This document shows positions 26,449 through 35,161 of a DNA stretch of 64,000 nucleotides, piece after piece. How positions within the stretch are numbered: position 1 is the stretch's first letter; every line of letters begins with the position of its first letter. A model generated the notes under the pieces. The model saw nothing but the letters and a program-made list of their open reading frames with translations. It was not told where the DNA came from and ran no database searches. Source of the stretch: Allobosea sp. LC85 (GTDB lineage Bacteria > Pseudomonadota > Alphaproteobacteria > Rhizobiales > Beijerinckiaceae); the NCBI RefSeq assembly GCF_000735605.1, contig NZ_JPKG01000040.1:124001-188000 (forward strand), written 5' to 3'. The position numbers and the translations under genes were made by a program.

Positions 26449-27126
26449 TCAGATCAGTTCAGAAATCCCGCTGACGATCGCGTAGGCAAATCCGGCGCTC
26501 AGGACAAGGCCGCCAATACCGACCAGCGTCCCCGCGATGATGAACAGCCCATCCCGCTCGACCAGCCCCAACCCCACCAGGCAGACGGCAAGACCGAGCG
26601 GAATCTGTCCGATGAACGGCGCCGATACCACGAGGCCGAGGGCGAGGATCAAGATCAGCAGGCCAAGGATCGGAATCGCCACCGTCCCTCCCAGCATCGT
26701 CAGGCGCGGCCGCGAAATTCGTTCCAGCCGGACGAGGGGAGGCAGCGCGCGCGACACGGCCTTCGCCAGTTCCGGTTTGCCGATGGTCTTGCCGAGCAGC
26801 CCTTCGGGCAACCAGGGCATGGCGCGCCCGGCCAGCATCTGCGCCGCCACGAAGGCAAGCACGAGCCCGCAGACCAGCGGAATTGGCGGTGGCATCGGCA
26901 GGCAGTTCGGCAGCCCGAGCAGGACCACGAGCAGCGCGTAGGTCCGATCCTTCAGAGCTGCGACGATAGTTCCGACGGGAATACGCTCACCGGGCAAGGT
27001 CGCGAGAGCCGTCAGTAGTCCAGATGTGCGCAAGGGCGATGACAAGCGTGATGGTCTGCCATTGGGGAGCTGCGACCTAGCACGCTCGCCCTTTGCCCAA
27101 CAAGCGCCCTCGGCGCAGACGCTCAA
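26449..27126 (-). CDS. exoD: ExoD-family exopolysaccharide synthesis protein
   Basis: A 225-residue membrane protein of the ExoD family, named from exopolysaccharide-defective Sinorhizobium mutants. The family core is seen as RTYALLVVLLGLPNCLPMPPPIPLVCG and the later hydrophobic helices end in SAGFAYAIVSG. The most upstream start is TTG 27126, which overlaps the stop of usg (TTGA), implying coupling. The first 35 residues are not family-like, so an internal TTG (near residue 29 or 33) may be the true start. Molecular role unknown. Confidence 0.8.
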   Translation of the reverse strand: MSVCAEGACWAKGERARSQLPNGRPSRLSSPLRTSGLLTALATLPGERIPVGTIVAALKDRTYALLVVLLGLPNCLPMPPPIPLVCGLVLAFVAAQMLAGRAMPWLPEGLLGKTIGKPELAKAVSRALPPLVRLERISRPRLTMLGGTVAIPILGLLILILALGLVVSAPFIGQIPLGLAVCLVGLGLVERDGLFIIAGTLVGIGGLVLSAGFAYAIVSGISELI

Positions 27127-27392
27127 TGCAGCGTCAGCACGCCGTTCACGTTCACGATCTCGGCCGGCCTGAGCAGACGCGAATGCGCGACGACCACTGA
27201 ATGCAGCGGCCCGTCGAGCTCACGACGCCAGAAGTCTAGGAAATCGCGGAGCACCGGAAAGCGCGGCGCCACATCATAGTGCTGCCAGATGAAGGTCTGC
27301 AGCACACTGGGATGATCCGGCATGCGATAGAGAATCGTCGCCGTGGTCAGCCCGTAGCCCTTGAGCTGCTTTATGAAGTCCTCTGATACCAT
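27123..27392 (-). CDS. Usg family protein
   Basis: An 89-residue protein that matches the alphaproteobacterial Usg family nearly throughout (DFIKQLKGYGLTTATILYRM, PDHPSVLQTFIWQHYDVAPR, FLDFWRRELDGPLHSV). ATG 27392 is preceded by GGGAGGGGG, a very strong ribosome site. The name derives from its position near tryptophan genes in other species; function is not established. It overlaps exoD by four bases. Confidence 0.9.
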   Translation of the reverse strand: MVSEDFIKQLKGYGLTTATILYRMPDHPSVLQTFIWQHYDVAPRFPVLRDFLDFWRRELDGPLHSVVVAHSRLLRPAEIVNVNGVLTLH

Positions 27393-27851
27393 CGCCCCCT
27401 CCCTCGTCGCGATGCGATGAAAGTGTAGCCGATTTCTTGAGGCTGCGCCTGCCTGGTTAACAAAATCTTGCAAAACCAATGCCAAAGCGACCGCACATCG
27501 CGTGTAGCCCTAGCCATCGTCGGTCGCGGGCTGAGCATGCGGCACGCGCCGCATGGCCGCGCCGACGGGATCGAGAACCAGATACTGGGCGTCTCGTCTA
27601 GATCATCGAACCGGATATCGTATCCGGTTCGATGATCTAACCTTCTGTGTTTGCATCGGCTTTCCCGAAAACCGCAATCCACTTTTCGGGCCGATGCTTT
27701 GGGAGCGGCGAGTCTGCGAGACCTACGCGGCAATCCGTCCGAGGTCGCCATGTCGACAGGCGCCTATCCCGAGACATGCGATTCACGGCCCTGCGTCGGC
27801 ATCCAGGCTGCGACGCGCGGCGTCCGTTGGCGACTGCGGACTGCCTACCCC
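27393..27851. other. Intergenic region containing repeat copy 3
   Basis: About 460 bp between usg (start side) and the 3' end of the MoCF/MobA-like gene. Apart from the repeat at 27599-27700 I see no gene. The part next to 27392 should carry the usg promoter; TACACT at about 27420 on the minus strand is a possible -10 box, but no convincing -35 goes with it. Confidence 0.45.
27599..27700. repeat. Two-hairpin intergenic repeat, copy 3 (inverted orientation)
   Basis: Reverse complement of copies 1 and 2. The hairpin GATCATCGAACCGGATA / TATCCGGTTCGATGATC is perfect, followed by AACCTTCTGTGTTTGCATCGG and the second hairpin ending TTTTCGGGCCGATGC. Confidence 0.88.
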
Positions 27852-29453
27852 TTATCCGGTCAGTGCCTTCAGTGCCTCAGGCGTATCGACATCGATCGCA
27901 ATCGCGGGATCGTCGAGCGGTACCTCCACGACCGACTCTCCAGCCGCGTCCAGCAGGCGGCGAGCCCCCTGGTCGCCCGAGAGGCGCTCCACCGCCGGGA
28001 AAAGCGCACGCGACAAGAGTACCGGGTTGCCGCGCTGGCCGAACAGGGTTGGCACCACGGCGAGAGCGTCGGGCCGGTCGGCGAAAGCCTCCGAAAGCCG
28101 GTCGATCACCTGCGGAGTCACGTTCGGCATGTCGCCGAGTGAGACCACCGCACCAGGAACATCGTCCGGCAAGGCTCCGAGGCCGGCGCGGACCGAGCTG
28201 GAAAGGCCGGCCGCGAAATCGGGATTGTCCACGAATACGACATCGAGCCCTGCGAGCGCCGCCTTGACCTCGGCCGCCTGATGCCCGGTGACCACCAGCA
28301 CAGGCGCAGCGCGGGAGGCAAGCTGCGCCTTCACAGCGTGACGAACGAGAGGCTCGCCACGTACCATCTGCAACAGCTTGTTGCGCTCCCCCATCCGGGT
28401 CGAGCGCCCGGCCGCGAGCACGAGTCCGGCAACGGCTGCCACGGCCTGATGACCAGGAGCACGCGGCTGCGGCCGCGTGACGATCTCCATCAGCAGGCCG
28501 CCCACCCCCATCTTCTGAATGTCCGCACGGGTCACAGGGACACCGGCAAGCGCGCGTTGCAGCACCCAGTCGAAACCATTCTCCTTGGGTGAACGGGCGC
28601 AGCCGGGGGCGCCGATCACCAGCTTGCCGTCGAGTTCGCCGAGCAGCAGCAGATTGCCGGGGTCGACCGGCATGCCGAGATGTTCGATACGCCCGCCTGC
28701 CTCTTGCAGCGCCAGCGGGATCACGTCCCTGCGGTCGGTGATGGCCGATGCGCCGAAGACGACGACGATTTCAGCCGGCCCCGCCACCGCCTTGCGGATG
28801 GCCTCCGCGAGCGGTCCCGATTGATGCGGCACACGCTCGTCCGATTCAAGACGTGCGCCTGCCGGAGCAAGGCGTTCGGCCATCACCCGCAGCGTCTTGT
28901 CGACCACCGAAGGCTTGAGGCCCGGCAGCAATGTCGAAATCACGGCCACCGATTTGGACTGGTATTCGTTGACCGCGATCGGGCGGAGCGCGCCGATCCG
29001 CCCGATCGCGTCCTCGACGCGCTGGCCTGGGACACCATAGGGAATGATTTTCACCGTCGCGACCATTTCGCCAGCAACGACCGCCCTGAGGGCAGGCAAC
29101 GTCGCAACGGTGATAGCCTCGTCGATGGTGTTGAAAGCTTCGAGCGCCTGCACATCGAGCATCAGGACGCCGGCAGCCGCGGCAAAGAGATTGACCCTGC
29201 CGGTAAAGGGAGCCTCGGTCACCACGCCGCGCCCGGCGAGCGCCCTGGCAAGACGCTCGGCAGCCACATTCTCGTCGACGTCACCGGCTTCGAGCCGGAC
29301 CGCGACGAGTTCGGTGACGCCAGCCCCCGCCAGGCGCCGCGCATCGTCCTCCGTGATCGTTGCCCCTTTGCGGACGATGACCTCGCCTGCGCGCACCGAG
29401 TGCGCCGCAACAGAGCCGACAGCGTCGGCGATAGCGACCGGGCCGAACTTCAT
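27852..29453 (-). CDS. Fusion of a molybdopterin-binding (MoCF-like) domain and a MobA-like nucleotidyltransferase
   Basis: A 533-residue two-domain protein. The N-terminal part (about residues 1-335) is a MoeA/MoCF-type molybdopterin-binding region (VVVFGASAITDRRDVIP, VIGAPGCARSPKENGFDW). The C-terminal part (about 340-533) is an NTP-transferase like MocA/MobA, with VLAAGRSTRMGERNKLL and VVSLGDMPNV. Such fusions are found beside xanthine-dehydrogenase/CO-dehydrogenase-type enzymes and probably finish the cofactor (MCD) for the large subunit. Its start overlaps the XdhC-type stop by four bases, so it is the last gene of the cox-like cluster read leftward. Confidence 0.9.
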   Translation of the reverse strand: MKFGPVAIADAVGSVAAHSVRAGEVIVRKGATITEDDARRLAGAGVTELVAVRLEAGDVDENVAAERLARALAGRGVVTEAPFTGRVNLFAAAAGVLMLDVQALEAFNTIDEAITVATLPALRAVVAGEMVATVKIIPYGVPGQRVEDAIGRIGALRPIAVNEYQSKSVAVISTLLPGLKPSVVDKTLRVMAERLAPAGARLESDERVPHQSGPLAEAIRKAVAGPAEIVVVFGASAITDRRDVIPLALQEAGGRIEHLGMPVDPGNLLLLGELDGKLVIGAPGCARSPKENGFDWVLQRALAGVPVTRADIQKMGVGGLLMEIVTRPQPRAPGHQAVAAVAGLVLAAGRSTRMGERNKLLQMVRGEPLVRHAVKAQLASRAAPVLVVTGHQAAEVKAALAGLDVVFVDNPDFAAGLSSSVRAGLGALPDDVPGAVVSLGDMPNVTPQVIDRLSEAFADRPDALAVVPTLFGQRGNPVLLSRALFPAVERLSGDQGARRLLDAAGESVVEVPLDDPAIAIDVDTPEALKALTG

Positions 29454-30142
29454 GAGAGGGACCTGCGAGGGCCGCGCAGCGTCATGACGATCTCGCCCAG
29501 GATGGCGAGCGCGATCTCGGATGGGGAGACGGCACCGATGTCGAGGCCGATCGGCGCATGGATACGCGTCAGCGTCGCCTCGTCAAAGCCCGCCGCCGTC
29601 AGGCGTTCGATGCGCCTGCCATGCGTCTTCCGGCTGCCAAGCGCCCCGATATAGAAACAGTCCGATCGCAAGGCCGCCTCCAACCCGGGATCATCGATCT
29701 TCGGATCATGGGTCAGGGCGACAAAGGCGGTATAGCCGTCGAGCCCGAGCTGCTTGATCGCTTCATTCGGCCACTCCGGCACCAGCGTCACATCGGGAAA
29801 GCGCTCGGGTGTCGCGAAGGCGGTGCGCGGGTCGATGATGATGAGATCGAGATCGAGCAGCTTCGCCATCGGCGCCATCGCCTGCGAGATATGCACCGCA
29901 CCGGTGACCATGACGCGCGGTGGAGGCGCCTGCACCGTCAGGAAGTAACTTGTGCCCTCCGCTTCGATCGTGCCGCTCTTGCCCGTGCGCAATTGCTTGC
30001 CGAGCAGATCGGCCAGCGGATCGTTCGCGAGATCGACCTCCCTCACCAGCCTTTGCGCACCGCTTCCGGTATCAGTGACCAGCACCGCGGCACGGCGCGC
30101 GGCGCGCTCGGCATTGAGCGCGGAGAGCAGCGAAAGATCCAT
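29450..30142 (-). CDS. XdhC-family protein, Rossmann (C-terminal) domain
   Basis: A 230-residue protein with the XdhC Rossmann-type domain: RVMVTGAVHISQAMAPMAKLL (about residues 76-96), IIIDPRTAFATPERFPDV, ALTHDPKIDDPGLEAAL, YIGALGSRKTHGRR and IHAPIGLDIGAVSPSEIALAI. XdhC proteins bind and insert sulfurated Mo cofactor into molybdenum hydroxylases. The N-terminal XdhC_CoxI domain is minimal here. The separate gene at 30772-31095 supplies it, with a LysE gene in between, so the usual two-domain protein appears split. Confidence 0.9.
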   Translation of the reverse strand: MDLSLLSALNAERAARRAAVLVTDTGSGAQRLVREVDLANDPLADLLGKQLRTGKSGTIEAEGTSYFLTVQAPPPRVMVTGAVHISQAMAPMAKLLDLDLIIIDPRTAFATPERFPDVTLVPEWPNEAIKQLGLDGYTAFVALTHDPKIDDPGLEAALRSDCFYIGALGSRKTHGRRIERLTAAGFDEATLTRIHAPIGLDIGAVSPSEIALAILGEIVMTLRGPRRSLS

Positions 30143-30145
30143 CTC

Positions 30146-30771
30146 TCAGCCCTTGTCGGTCGCGAGCTTGACACCGAGGCCGATCATCAACGAGCCGCCG
30201 AGCCAGCGGCCGAAGGCAAATCCCGCCTTGGTCTTCATCGTCTTGATGACTGCCGACGCTCCCAGCACCGTCACGAGATCCGCCGAGGAGAAGGCGAAAT
30301 TCACGATCGTGCCGAGGATCAGGAACTGCGCCCAGACCGGCAGCGAGGAAGCGGGGTCGACGAACTGCGGCAGCAACGCGATGAAGAACAGCGCCACCTT
30401 GGGGTTCAGCACCTCGACGATGAAGGAATCGAGCAATGCCCGCTTCACGGTCTTGGGCGGGGCGACCTCGACGTCGGCTCCGCCCAGCCTGGAGCGGATC
30501 ATGACGATGCCGAGCCAGACGAGATAGAGCGCGCCGGCGAGCTTCACCGCGACATAGAGTTCCGGCACGTGCTTGAACACGGCCGAGAGACCGAAGGCAG
30601 CGGCGATGACGTGCAGATAGCAGCCGAGATGGATGCCCAACATCGCCATGAAGCCGGCGCGGCGGCCGTGCGCGATCGTCTGTGCCGCGGTGTAGAGCAG
30701 CGCCGGACCAGGGAAATAGGCGACGGCGATCGTCAGCACCGCAAAGGCGGCGAGTGTTTCCCAGGAAGCCA

Positions 30772-30772
<1 letters not shown>
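30146..30772 (-). CDS. LysE/RhtB-family exporter
   Basis: A 208-residue membrane protein with six hydrophobic helices and the LysE family pattern FPGPALLYTAAQTIAHGRRAG followed by MLGIHLGCYLH and, later, SFIVEVLNPKVALFFIALLPQFV. Such proteins export amino acids or related small molecules. It starts within the stop of the CoxF-like gene (TGATG overlap) and ends three bases before the XdhC-type gene, so it is fully embedded in the cox-like operon. No link of LysE to molybdenum hydroxylases is known to me; it may export a product of the pathway. Confidence 0.9.
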
Positions 30773-31095
<323 letters not shown>

Positions 31096-31133
31096 GGCGA
31101 GAGCTCCCGCTGCGGTGCAGATGAGATCATGCC

Positions 31134-32336
31134 TCACCCCGCCTTCTTCAACCACAGGCGCGGATCACTTCTCCGGTCTGCGTCCGACGAGAGTGCGGCG
31201 CAGAGATCGGCCATCGCCGCGAGGTTGTGAATCGGCCTGAACGAATCGACATGCGGCAGCATCGCCCGGATGCCGCTGGCCCGCGCCTGGAACGCATCGA
31301 AACGCAGCAGCGGGTTGAGCCAGACGAGTTGGCGGCAGGAGCGATGCAGCCGGTCCATCTCGAAGGCGAGCTCGCCGTCGAGATGTCGCTCCAGCCCGTC
31401 GGTGAAGAGCAGCACCACCGCGCCACCGGAAAGCACGCGCCGCGACCAGACTCGGTTGAAGCTGTGCAGCGCATCCGCGATGCGGGTGCCGCCCTCCCAG
31501 TCGGGCGCCGCCTTGCCCGCGAGCGCCAGCGCCTCATCGGGGTCACGCGCACGCAGCATGCGCGTGACGTTCGTCAGCCGCGTACCGAAGACGAAGGAAT
31601 GCACGCGCCGGCGCTTCTCCGTGATGGCGTGCAGGAAATGCAGGAAGATGCGCGAATACTCCGCCATCGAGCCCGAAATATCGACGAGCGCGACGACAGG
31701 TGGGTGAATCTCGGCGCGCTCGCGGAATGCCAGGTCGATCGAGCCGCCTCCGCCCCTGAGCGAACGCCGGAAGGTGCGGCGCGGGTCGATGCGCGCGCCG
31801 ACATGCGATGCCTGGAAGCGCCGCATCGGCACGGTGTCCGCCGGCAGGCGCAGCTCGGACATCAGCTGCTTGGCCCTGGCGATCTCCGCCGCGCTCATCT
31901 GGGCGAAGTCGCGTGACTTCAGCATTTCGCGATCGGAGACGGTGAGGCGCGCCGAAAGTTCGGTCAGTTCGACCGGGGGCTCGTCATGCTCGTCTCGTGG
32001 CGGAGCAAAGGCTTCCGCGACCCGCAACGCACCGGCTTCCGCCTTCTCCGGCCGGCTGTCCGCCCCTGGAGAAACTGGCGACATTTGCGCCATGATCTTC
32101 TCAATCAGGTTGCGCCGCCGCCAGAACAGGCGAAAGGCCTGATCGTAGACTACGCTGTCCTCGTGCCGCTTCACGAAGATCGCATGCAGCGCCCAATAGA
32201 CGTCATCGCGTGCACCGAGTGCACCATCTGCCAGCGCCTCGACCGCCTCGACCACCGCCCCCGCACCAACGGGCACACCGGCGATCCGCAGTGCGCGAGC
32301 GAAATAGACGATATTCTCAGGCAGCTTGCCGGTCAT
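31134..32336 (-). CDS. coxE: VWA-domain protein CoxE
   Basis: About 400 residues of the CoxE family. The N-terminus reads LPENIVYFARALRIAGVPVG, then WALHAIFVKRHED. The C-terminal von Willebrand A domain has the MIDAS motif DISGS (in VALVDISGSMAEYSR) and LLFTDGLERH. In Oligotropha CoxE works with the MoxR ATPase CoxD to insert the Cu-S part of the active site of CO dehydrogenase. I chose ATG 32336 since it matches homologues; ATG 32393 has a better ribosome site (TGGAG) but its extra 19 residues run through an intergenic hairpin. Confidence 0.9.
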   Translation of the reverse strand: MTGKLPENIVYFARALRIAGVPVGAGAVVEAVEALADGALGARDDVYWALHAIFVKRHEDSVVYDQAFRLFWRRRNLIEKIMAQMSPVSPGADSRPEKAEAGALRVAEAFAPPRDEHDEPPVELTELSARLTVSDREMLKSRDFAQMSAAEIARAKQLMSELRLPADTVPMRRFQASHVGARIDPRRTFRRSLRGGGGSIDLAFRERAEIHPPVVALVDISGSMAEYSRIFLHFLHAITEKRRRVHSFVFGTRLTNVTRMLRARDPDEALALAGKAAPDWEGGTRIADALHSFNRVWSRRVLSGGAVVLLFTDGLERHLDGELAFEMDRLHRSCRQLVWLNPLLRFDAFQARASGIRAMLPHVDSFRPIHNLAAMADLCAALSSDADRRSDPRLWLKKAG

Positions 32337-32350
32337 GGAGGGCTCGCCGT

Positions 32351-32377
32351 CATGGTCGGGTTCACCCCGACCATCCA
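32351..32377. repeat. Short hairpin CATGGTCGGGT / CCCGACCATCC
   Basis: CATGGTCGGG, loop TTCA, CCCCGACCATCCATG forms a stem of about 9-10 bp just upstream of coxE. It resembles the short dispersed hairpins common in alphaproteobacterial intergenic DNA. Confidence 0.4.
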
Positions 32378-32454
32378 TGTAGTCATTCCACATTGTCTCC
32401 ACGCTTCAAGACGTAGGTGGTCGGCCCAGGGCCAACCACGGCAGCGCAGCGCAA

Positions 32455-32829
32455 TCACGCTGCCGTCTCGGTCATGAAGACCTTCTGCGCGATCACCCAT
32501 TTGCCATCGACCCTTACGAAGGAGAGCAGGTCCGTGAAGTAGCGCGGCGGCATCTGGCATTTCACCTTCACCAAGGCCAGGGCCGGGCCCACCAGATCGA
32601 TGGTCAGGATGTGGTCGCTACGCTCCATTCCGGCCGCCTTCGGAGATTGGCGATTGCGCACGGCCTCGAACCATTCGGCGCGCGGCACGATCTTGAGCTC
32701 GCCATGGAGCGATTGGGTCAGCGCGCTTGTCGGATGGAAGATCTGGCTCAGCTTGCCGACATCGCCCTCATAGAGCCCGTCGAGATAAGTCCAGGTTGCG
32801 GCTTCGATGGCCTTGATGTCGTCGTTCAT
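32455..32829 (-). CDS. NTF2-like (SnoaL/lumazine-binding type) protein
   Basis: A 124-residue single-domain protein with the NTF2-like cone fold: AATWTYLDGLYEGDVGKLSQIFHP at the start, MERSDHILTIDLVGPALALVKVKC in the middle, FTDLLSFVRVDGKWVIAQKVF at the end. This is the Lumazine_bd_2/NTF2 family, which includes small ligand-binding proteins and hydrolases of no single function. It lies between coxD and coxE in the same direction and is an unusual member of a cox cluster. Confidence 0.82.
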   Translation of the reverse strand: MNDDIKAIEAATWTYLDGLYEGDVGKLSQIFHPTSALTQSLHGELKIVPRAEWFEAVRNRQSPKAAGMERSDHILTIDLVGPALALVKVKCQMPPRYFTDLLSFVRVDGKWVIAQKVFMTETAA

Positions 32830-32939
32830 CTGCTTGCTCCATCACGCGCGGGCCGGTCCCGGGCATCCACTTGTTTGCGACGCGAATGAAGGGAAAGACG
32901 TTGGTGGGTGACACAAGGCCTGTCCCGACGCAGGCGTGC

Positions 32940-33848
32940 CTATCCCCGCACGTCCGCCCTCACCTGATCCAGCAGCTCCTTCACCTTCGAGCCCTGCATC
33001 GCCTGGATGTCGTCCTGGTACTTGAGCAGTGCCCCCAGCGTGTCGGAGACGATCGCGGGGTCAAGGGCTACCGCATCGAGTTCGACCAGCGCACCTGCCC
33101 AATCGAGCGTCTCGGCGACGCCCGGCGCCTTGAACAGCTCCTCCTTGCGGATCGCCTGCACGAAGGCGACGACCTGCTTTGCCAGCTTGACCGGGGCCTC
33201 CGGTGCGCGGGCTTTCAGGATGGCAAGCTCGCGGGTGGTGTCCGGGTAACCGACCCAGTGATAGAGGCAACGGCGCTTCAGCGCGTCGTGGATCTCGCGC
33301 GTACGGTTCGAGGTCAGGATCACGATCGGCGGCTCGGCCGCCTTGATGGTGCCAAGCTCGGGAATCGTCACCTGTGCGTCGGCAAGAACCTCGAGCAGGA
33401 AGGCCTCGAAAGCCTCGTCGGTGCGGTCGAGTTCGTCAATCAGCAGGATTGGCGCCCCGCCCTCCTGCGGCTCCAGCGCCTGCAAGAGCGGGCGCTTGAC
33501 CAGATAGCGCTCCGAGAAGATATCGGATTCGAGTCGGGCACGATCCCCTGCAGCGCCGCCCGCCTCCGCAAGACGGATCGCCATCATCTGGCCCGCATAG
33601 TTCCACTCATAGACTGCTGAAGCGAGATCGAGCCCCTCATAGCATTGTAGCCGGATCAGGCGACGCCCGAGCGCGGCCGCCAGCACCTTGGCAATCTCGG
33701 TCTTCCCCGTGCCGGCCTCGCCCTCCAGCAGGAGCGGTCGTTTCATGCGCAAGGCCAGATACAGCACCGTCGCCAGAGCCCGATCGGCGACATAGCCCTG
33801 CGATTGCAGGAGGGAGAGCGTGGCGTCGATGGATTCGGGAGTTTTCAA
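32940..33848 (-). CDS. coxD: MoxR-family AAA+ ATPase CoxD
   Basis: A 302-residue AAA+ ATPase. Walker A is GEAGTGKTE (about residues 39-47), Walker B is ILLIDELDR, and sensor 1 is VILTSNRTREIHDALKRRC. This matches CoxD, the chaperone-like ATPase that matures the active site of form I CO dehydrogenase and accompanies other molybdenum hydroxylases. TTG 33848 preceded by GAGA gives the typical N-terminus (KTPESIDATLSLLQSQGYV). It is followed by the NTF2-like gene. Confidence 0.9.
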   Translation of the reverse strand: MKTPESIDATLSLLQSQGYVADRALATVLYLALRMKRPLLLEGEAGTGKTEIAKVLAAALGRRLIRLQCYEGLDLASAVYEWNYAGQMMAIRLAEAGGAAGDRARLESDIFSERYLVKRPLLQALEPQEGGAPILLIDELDRTDEAFEAFLLEVLADAQVTIPELGTIKAAEPPIVILTSNRTREIHDALKRRCLYHWVGYPDTTRELAILKARAPEAPVKLAKQVVAFVQAIRKEELFKAPGVAETLDWAGALVELDAVALDPAIVSDTLGALLKYQDDIQAMQGSKVKELLDQVRADVRG

Positions 33849-33877
33849 GGGATTCTCGCGACGAAAAGCAGAGCCGG

Positions 33878-34261
33878 TCAGGCCGCAGCGATGGCCTCGA
33901 TCTCGAGAAGCCAAGCTTCGTCGAAGATACCGGCGATGACGACGGAGAGCGCAATCTTCCGGTCGCCGAGGATTTCATTGCGCGACTGCCGGCTCTCCGC
34001 GGCATAGCGGCGATCCGAGAGGAAGGTCGTGACCTTGACGAGGTTGTCGAGCGTCATGCCGGCAGCGCGAAGCTGGGCCTCGACATTGCGCCAGACCAAC
34101 CGAGACTGCTCGGCAAAGCTCTCCGGCACCGTTCCGTCGCGCGTGCTCGGAATTTGCCCGCTGATGTAAAGCTGTCGGCTGGCGCCGGAAACCAGCAGGG
34201 CCTGGGCATAGCCGCCAGCTGCCTCGGGCGCCTCGGGCGCCGTGATGACCATCTTGTCCAT
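33878..34261 (-). CDS. RidA family (YjgF/YER057c/UK114) protein
   Basis: A 127-residue RidA-like protein with GGYAQALLVSGASRQLYISGQIP (about residues 15-37) and VWRNVEAQLRAAGMTLDNLVKVTTFLSDRR. RidA proteins hydrolyse reactive enamine/imine intermediates. The arginine typical of archetypal RidA (in the C-terminal R-x-x-LP region) is not obvious here, so it may be of a Rid subgroup with another role. ATG 34261 has GAGCGGAAC upstream. It sits inside the cox-like cluster after the hairpin at 34291. Confidence 0.88.
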   Translation of the reverse strand: MDKMVITAPEAPEAAGGYAQALLVSGASRQLYISGQIPSTRDGTVPESFAEQSRLVWRNVEAQLRAAGMTLDNLVKVTTFLSDRRYAAESRQSRNEILGDRKIALSVVIAGIFDEAWLLEIEAIAAA

Positions 34262-34290
34262 GTTCCGCTCGCAACCAGCCAATCAGCAAA

Positions 34291-34316
34291 AATCCTCCCC
34301 TGTGTGGGGGAGGATT
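34291..34316 (-). terminator. Hairpin with T-run behind coxM
   Basis: AATCCTCCCC and GGGGAGGATT form a perfect 10-bp stem around a six-base loop, and on the minus strand the stem is followed by TTTTTGC. It lies 25 bp after the coxM stop and before ridA. It could stop or attenuate transcription after coxSLM so that accessory genes are made at lower level. Confidence 0.55.
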
Positions 34317-34340
34317 CCGTCAAAGGTCAATCGGCTTCGG

Positions 34341-35144
34341 CTACTTGCCCGTCGCCCTGGCAACCGCTTCCCTTGCCATCACGCCGATCAGGTGCGCCCG
34401 ATAGTCGGCATCGGCATGCATGTCGGCATTGATGCCCTTGGCCGTGTGCTTGATGCCATCAAGGGATTTTGCAGCGAACCGGGCCTTCAGCGCGGTCTCG
34501 GCTTCCGGCCAACGGAAGACGCCGCCTTCGCCGGCTCCCGTCACCGCGACACTGATTTCCGAGCCCCGCTTGGCAACGAAGACGCCGACCAGCGCATAGC
34601 GGGAGGCCGGGTTGCGGAACTTGGCGTAGCCTGCCTTCGACACCAGCGGGAAGGAGATCCTGACGACAATCTCGCCCTCCTCCAGCGCCGTCTCGTAGAG
34701 GCCCGTGAAGAACTCCGCGGCGGTGAGCTTGCGCTTGCTGGTGACGATGGTGGCGCCGAGCGCCATGAGCGCCGCCGGATAATCCGCCGCCGGGTCATTA
34801 TTGGCGACAGAGCCGCCGATCGTGCCGCGATGGCGCACATGCGGGTCGCCAATATGGGCGGCGAGAGAGGCGAGAGCCGGAATCGCCTCCTGGACGACAG
34901 CCGATTCCGCCACTTCCGCATGGGTCGTCATCGCGCCGATGACGACATTGCGGCCCTTGCGCTCGATGCCCTTGAGATCGGCGCAGCCCCCGAGATCGAC
35001 GAGATGGGTCGGCGAAGCGAGGCGCTGCTTCATGGTGGGCAGCAAGGTGTGCCCGCCGGCCAGCAGCTTGGCATCCTCCTTCTTGGCGAGGAGGCCGGCA
35101 GCCTGACGCGCCGTGGCCGGGCGATGATAGGTGAAAGCGTACAT
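34341..35144 (-). CDS. coxM: FAD-binding medium subunit of a molybdenum hydroxylase (CoxM-like)
   Basis: A 267-residue flavoprotein subunit. The two FAD-pyrophosphate loops are seen as LLAGGHTLLPTMKQRLASP (about residues 29-47) and RHRGTIGGSVANNDPAADYP (about 102-121). It accepts electrons from the small Fe-S subunit. Length is slightly short but normal for the family (about 265-290). It follows the large subunit by 17 bp in the order coxS-coxL-coxM, unlike the coxM-coxS-coxL order of Oligotropha form I enzymes. Confidence 0.92.
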   Translation of the reverse strand: MYAFTYHRPATARQAAGLLAKKEDAKLLAGGHTLLPTMKQRLASPTHLVDLGGCADLKGIERKGRNVVIGAMTTHAEVAESAVVQEAIPALASLAAHIGDPHVRHRGTIGGSVANNDPAADYPAALMALGATIVTSKRKLTAAEFFTGLYETALEEGEIVVRISFPLVSKAGYAKFRNPASRYALVGVFVAKRGSEISVAVTGAGEGGVFRWPEAETALKARFAAKSLDGIKHTAKGINADMHADADYRAHLIGVMAREAVARATGK

Positions 35145-35161
35145 GGTGTTGTCCTTTCAGA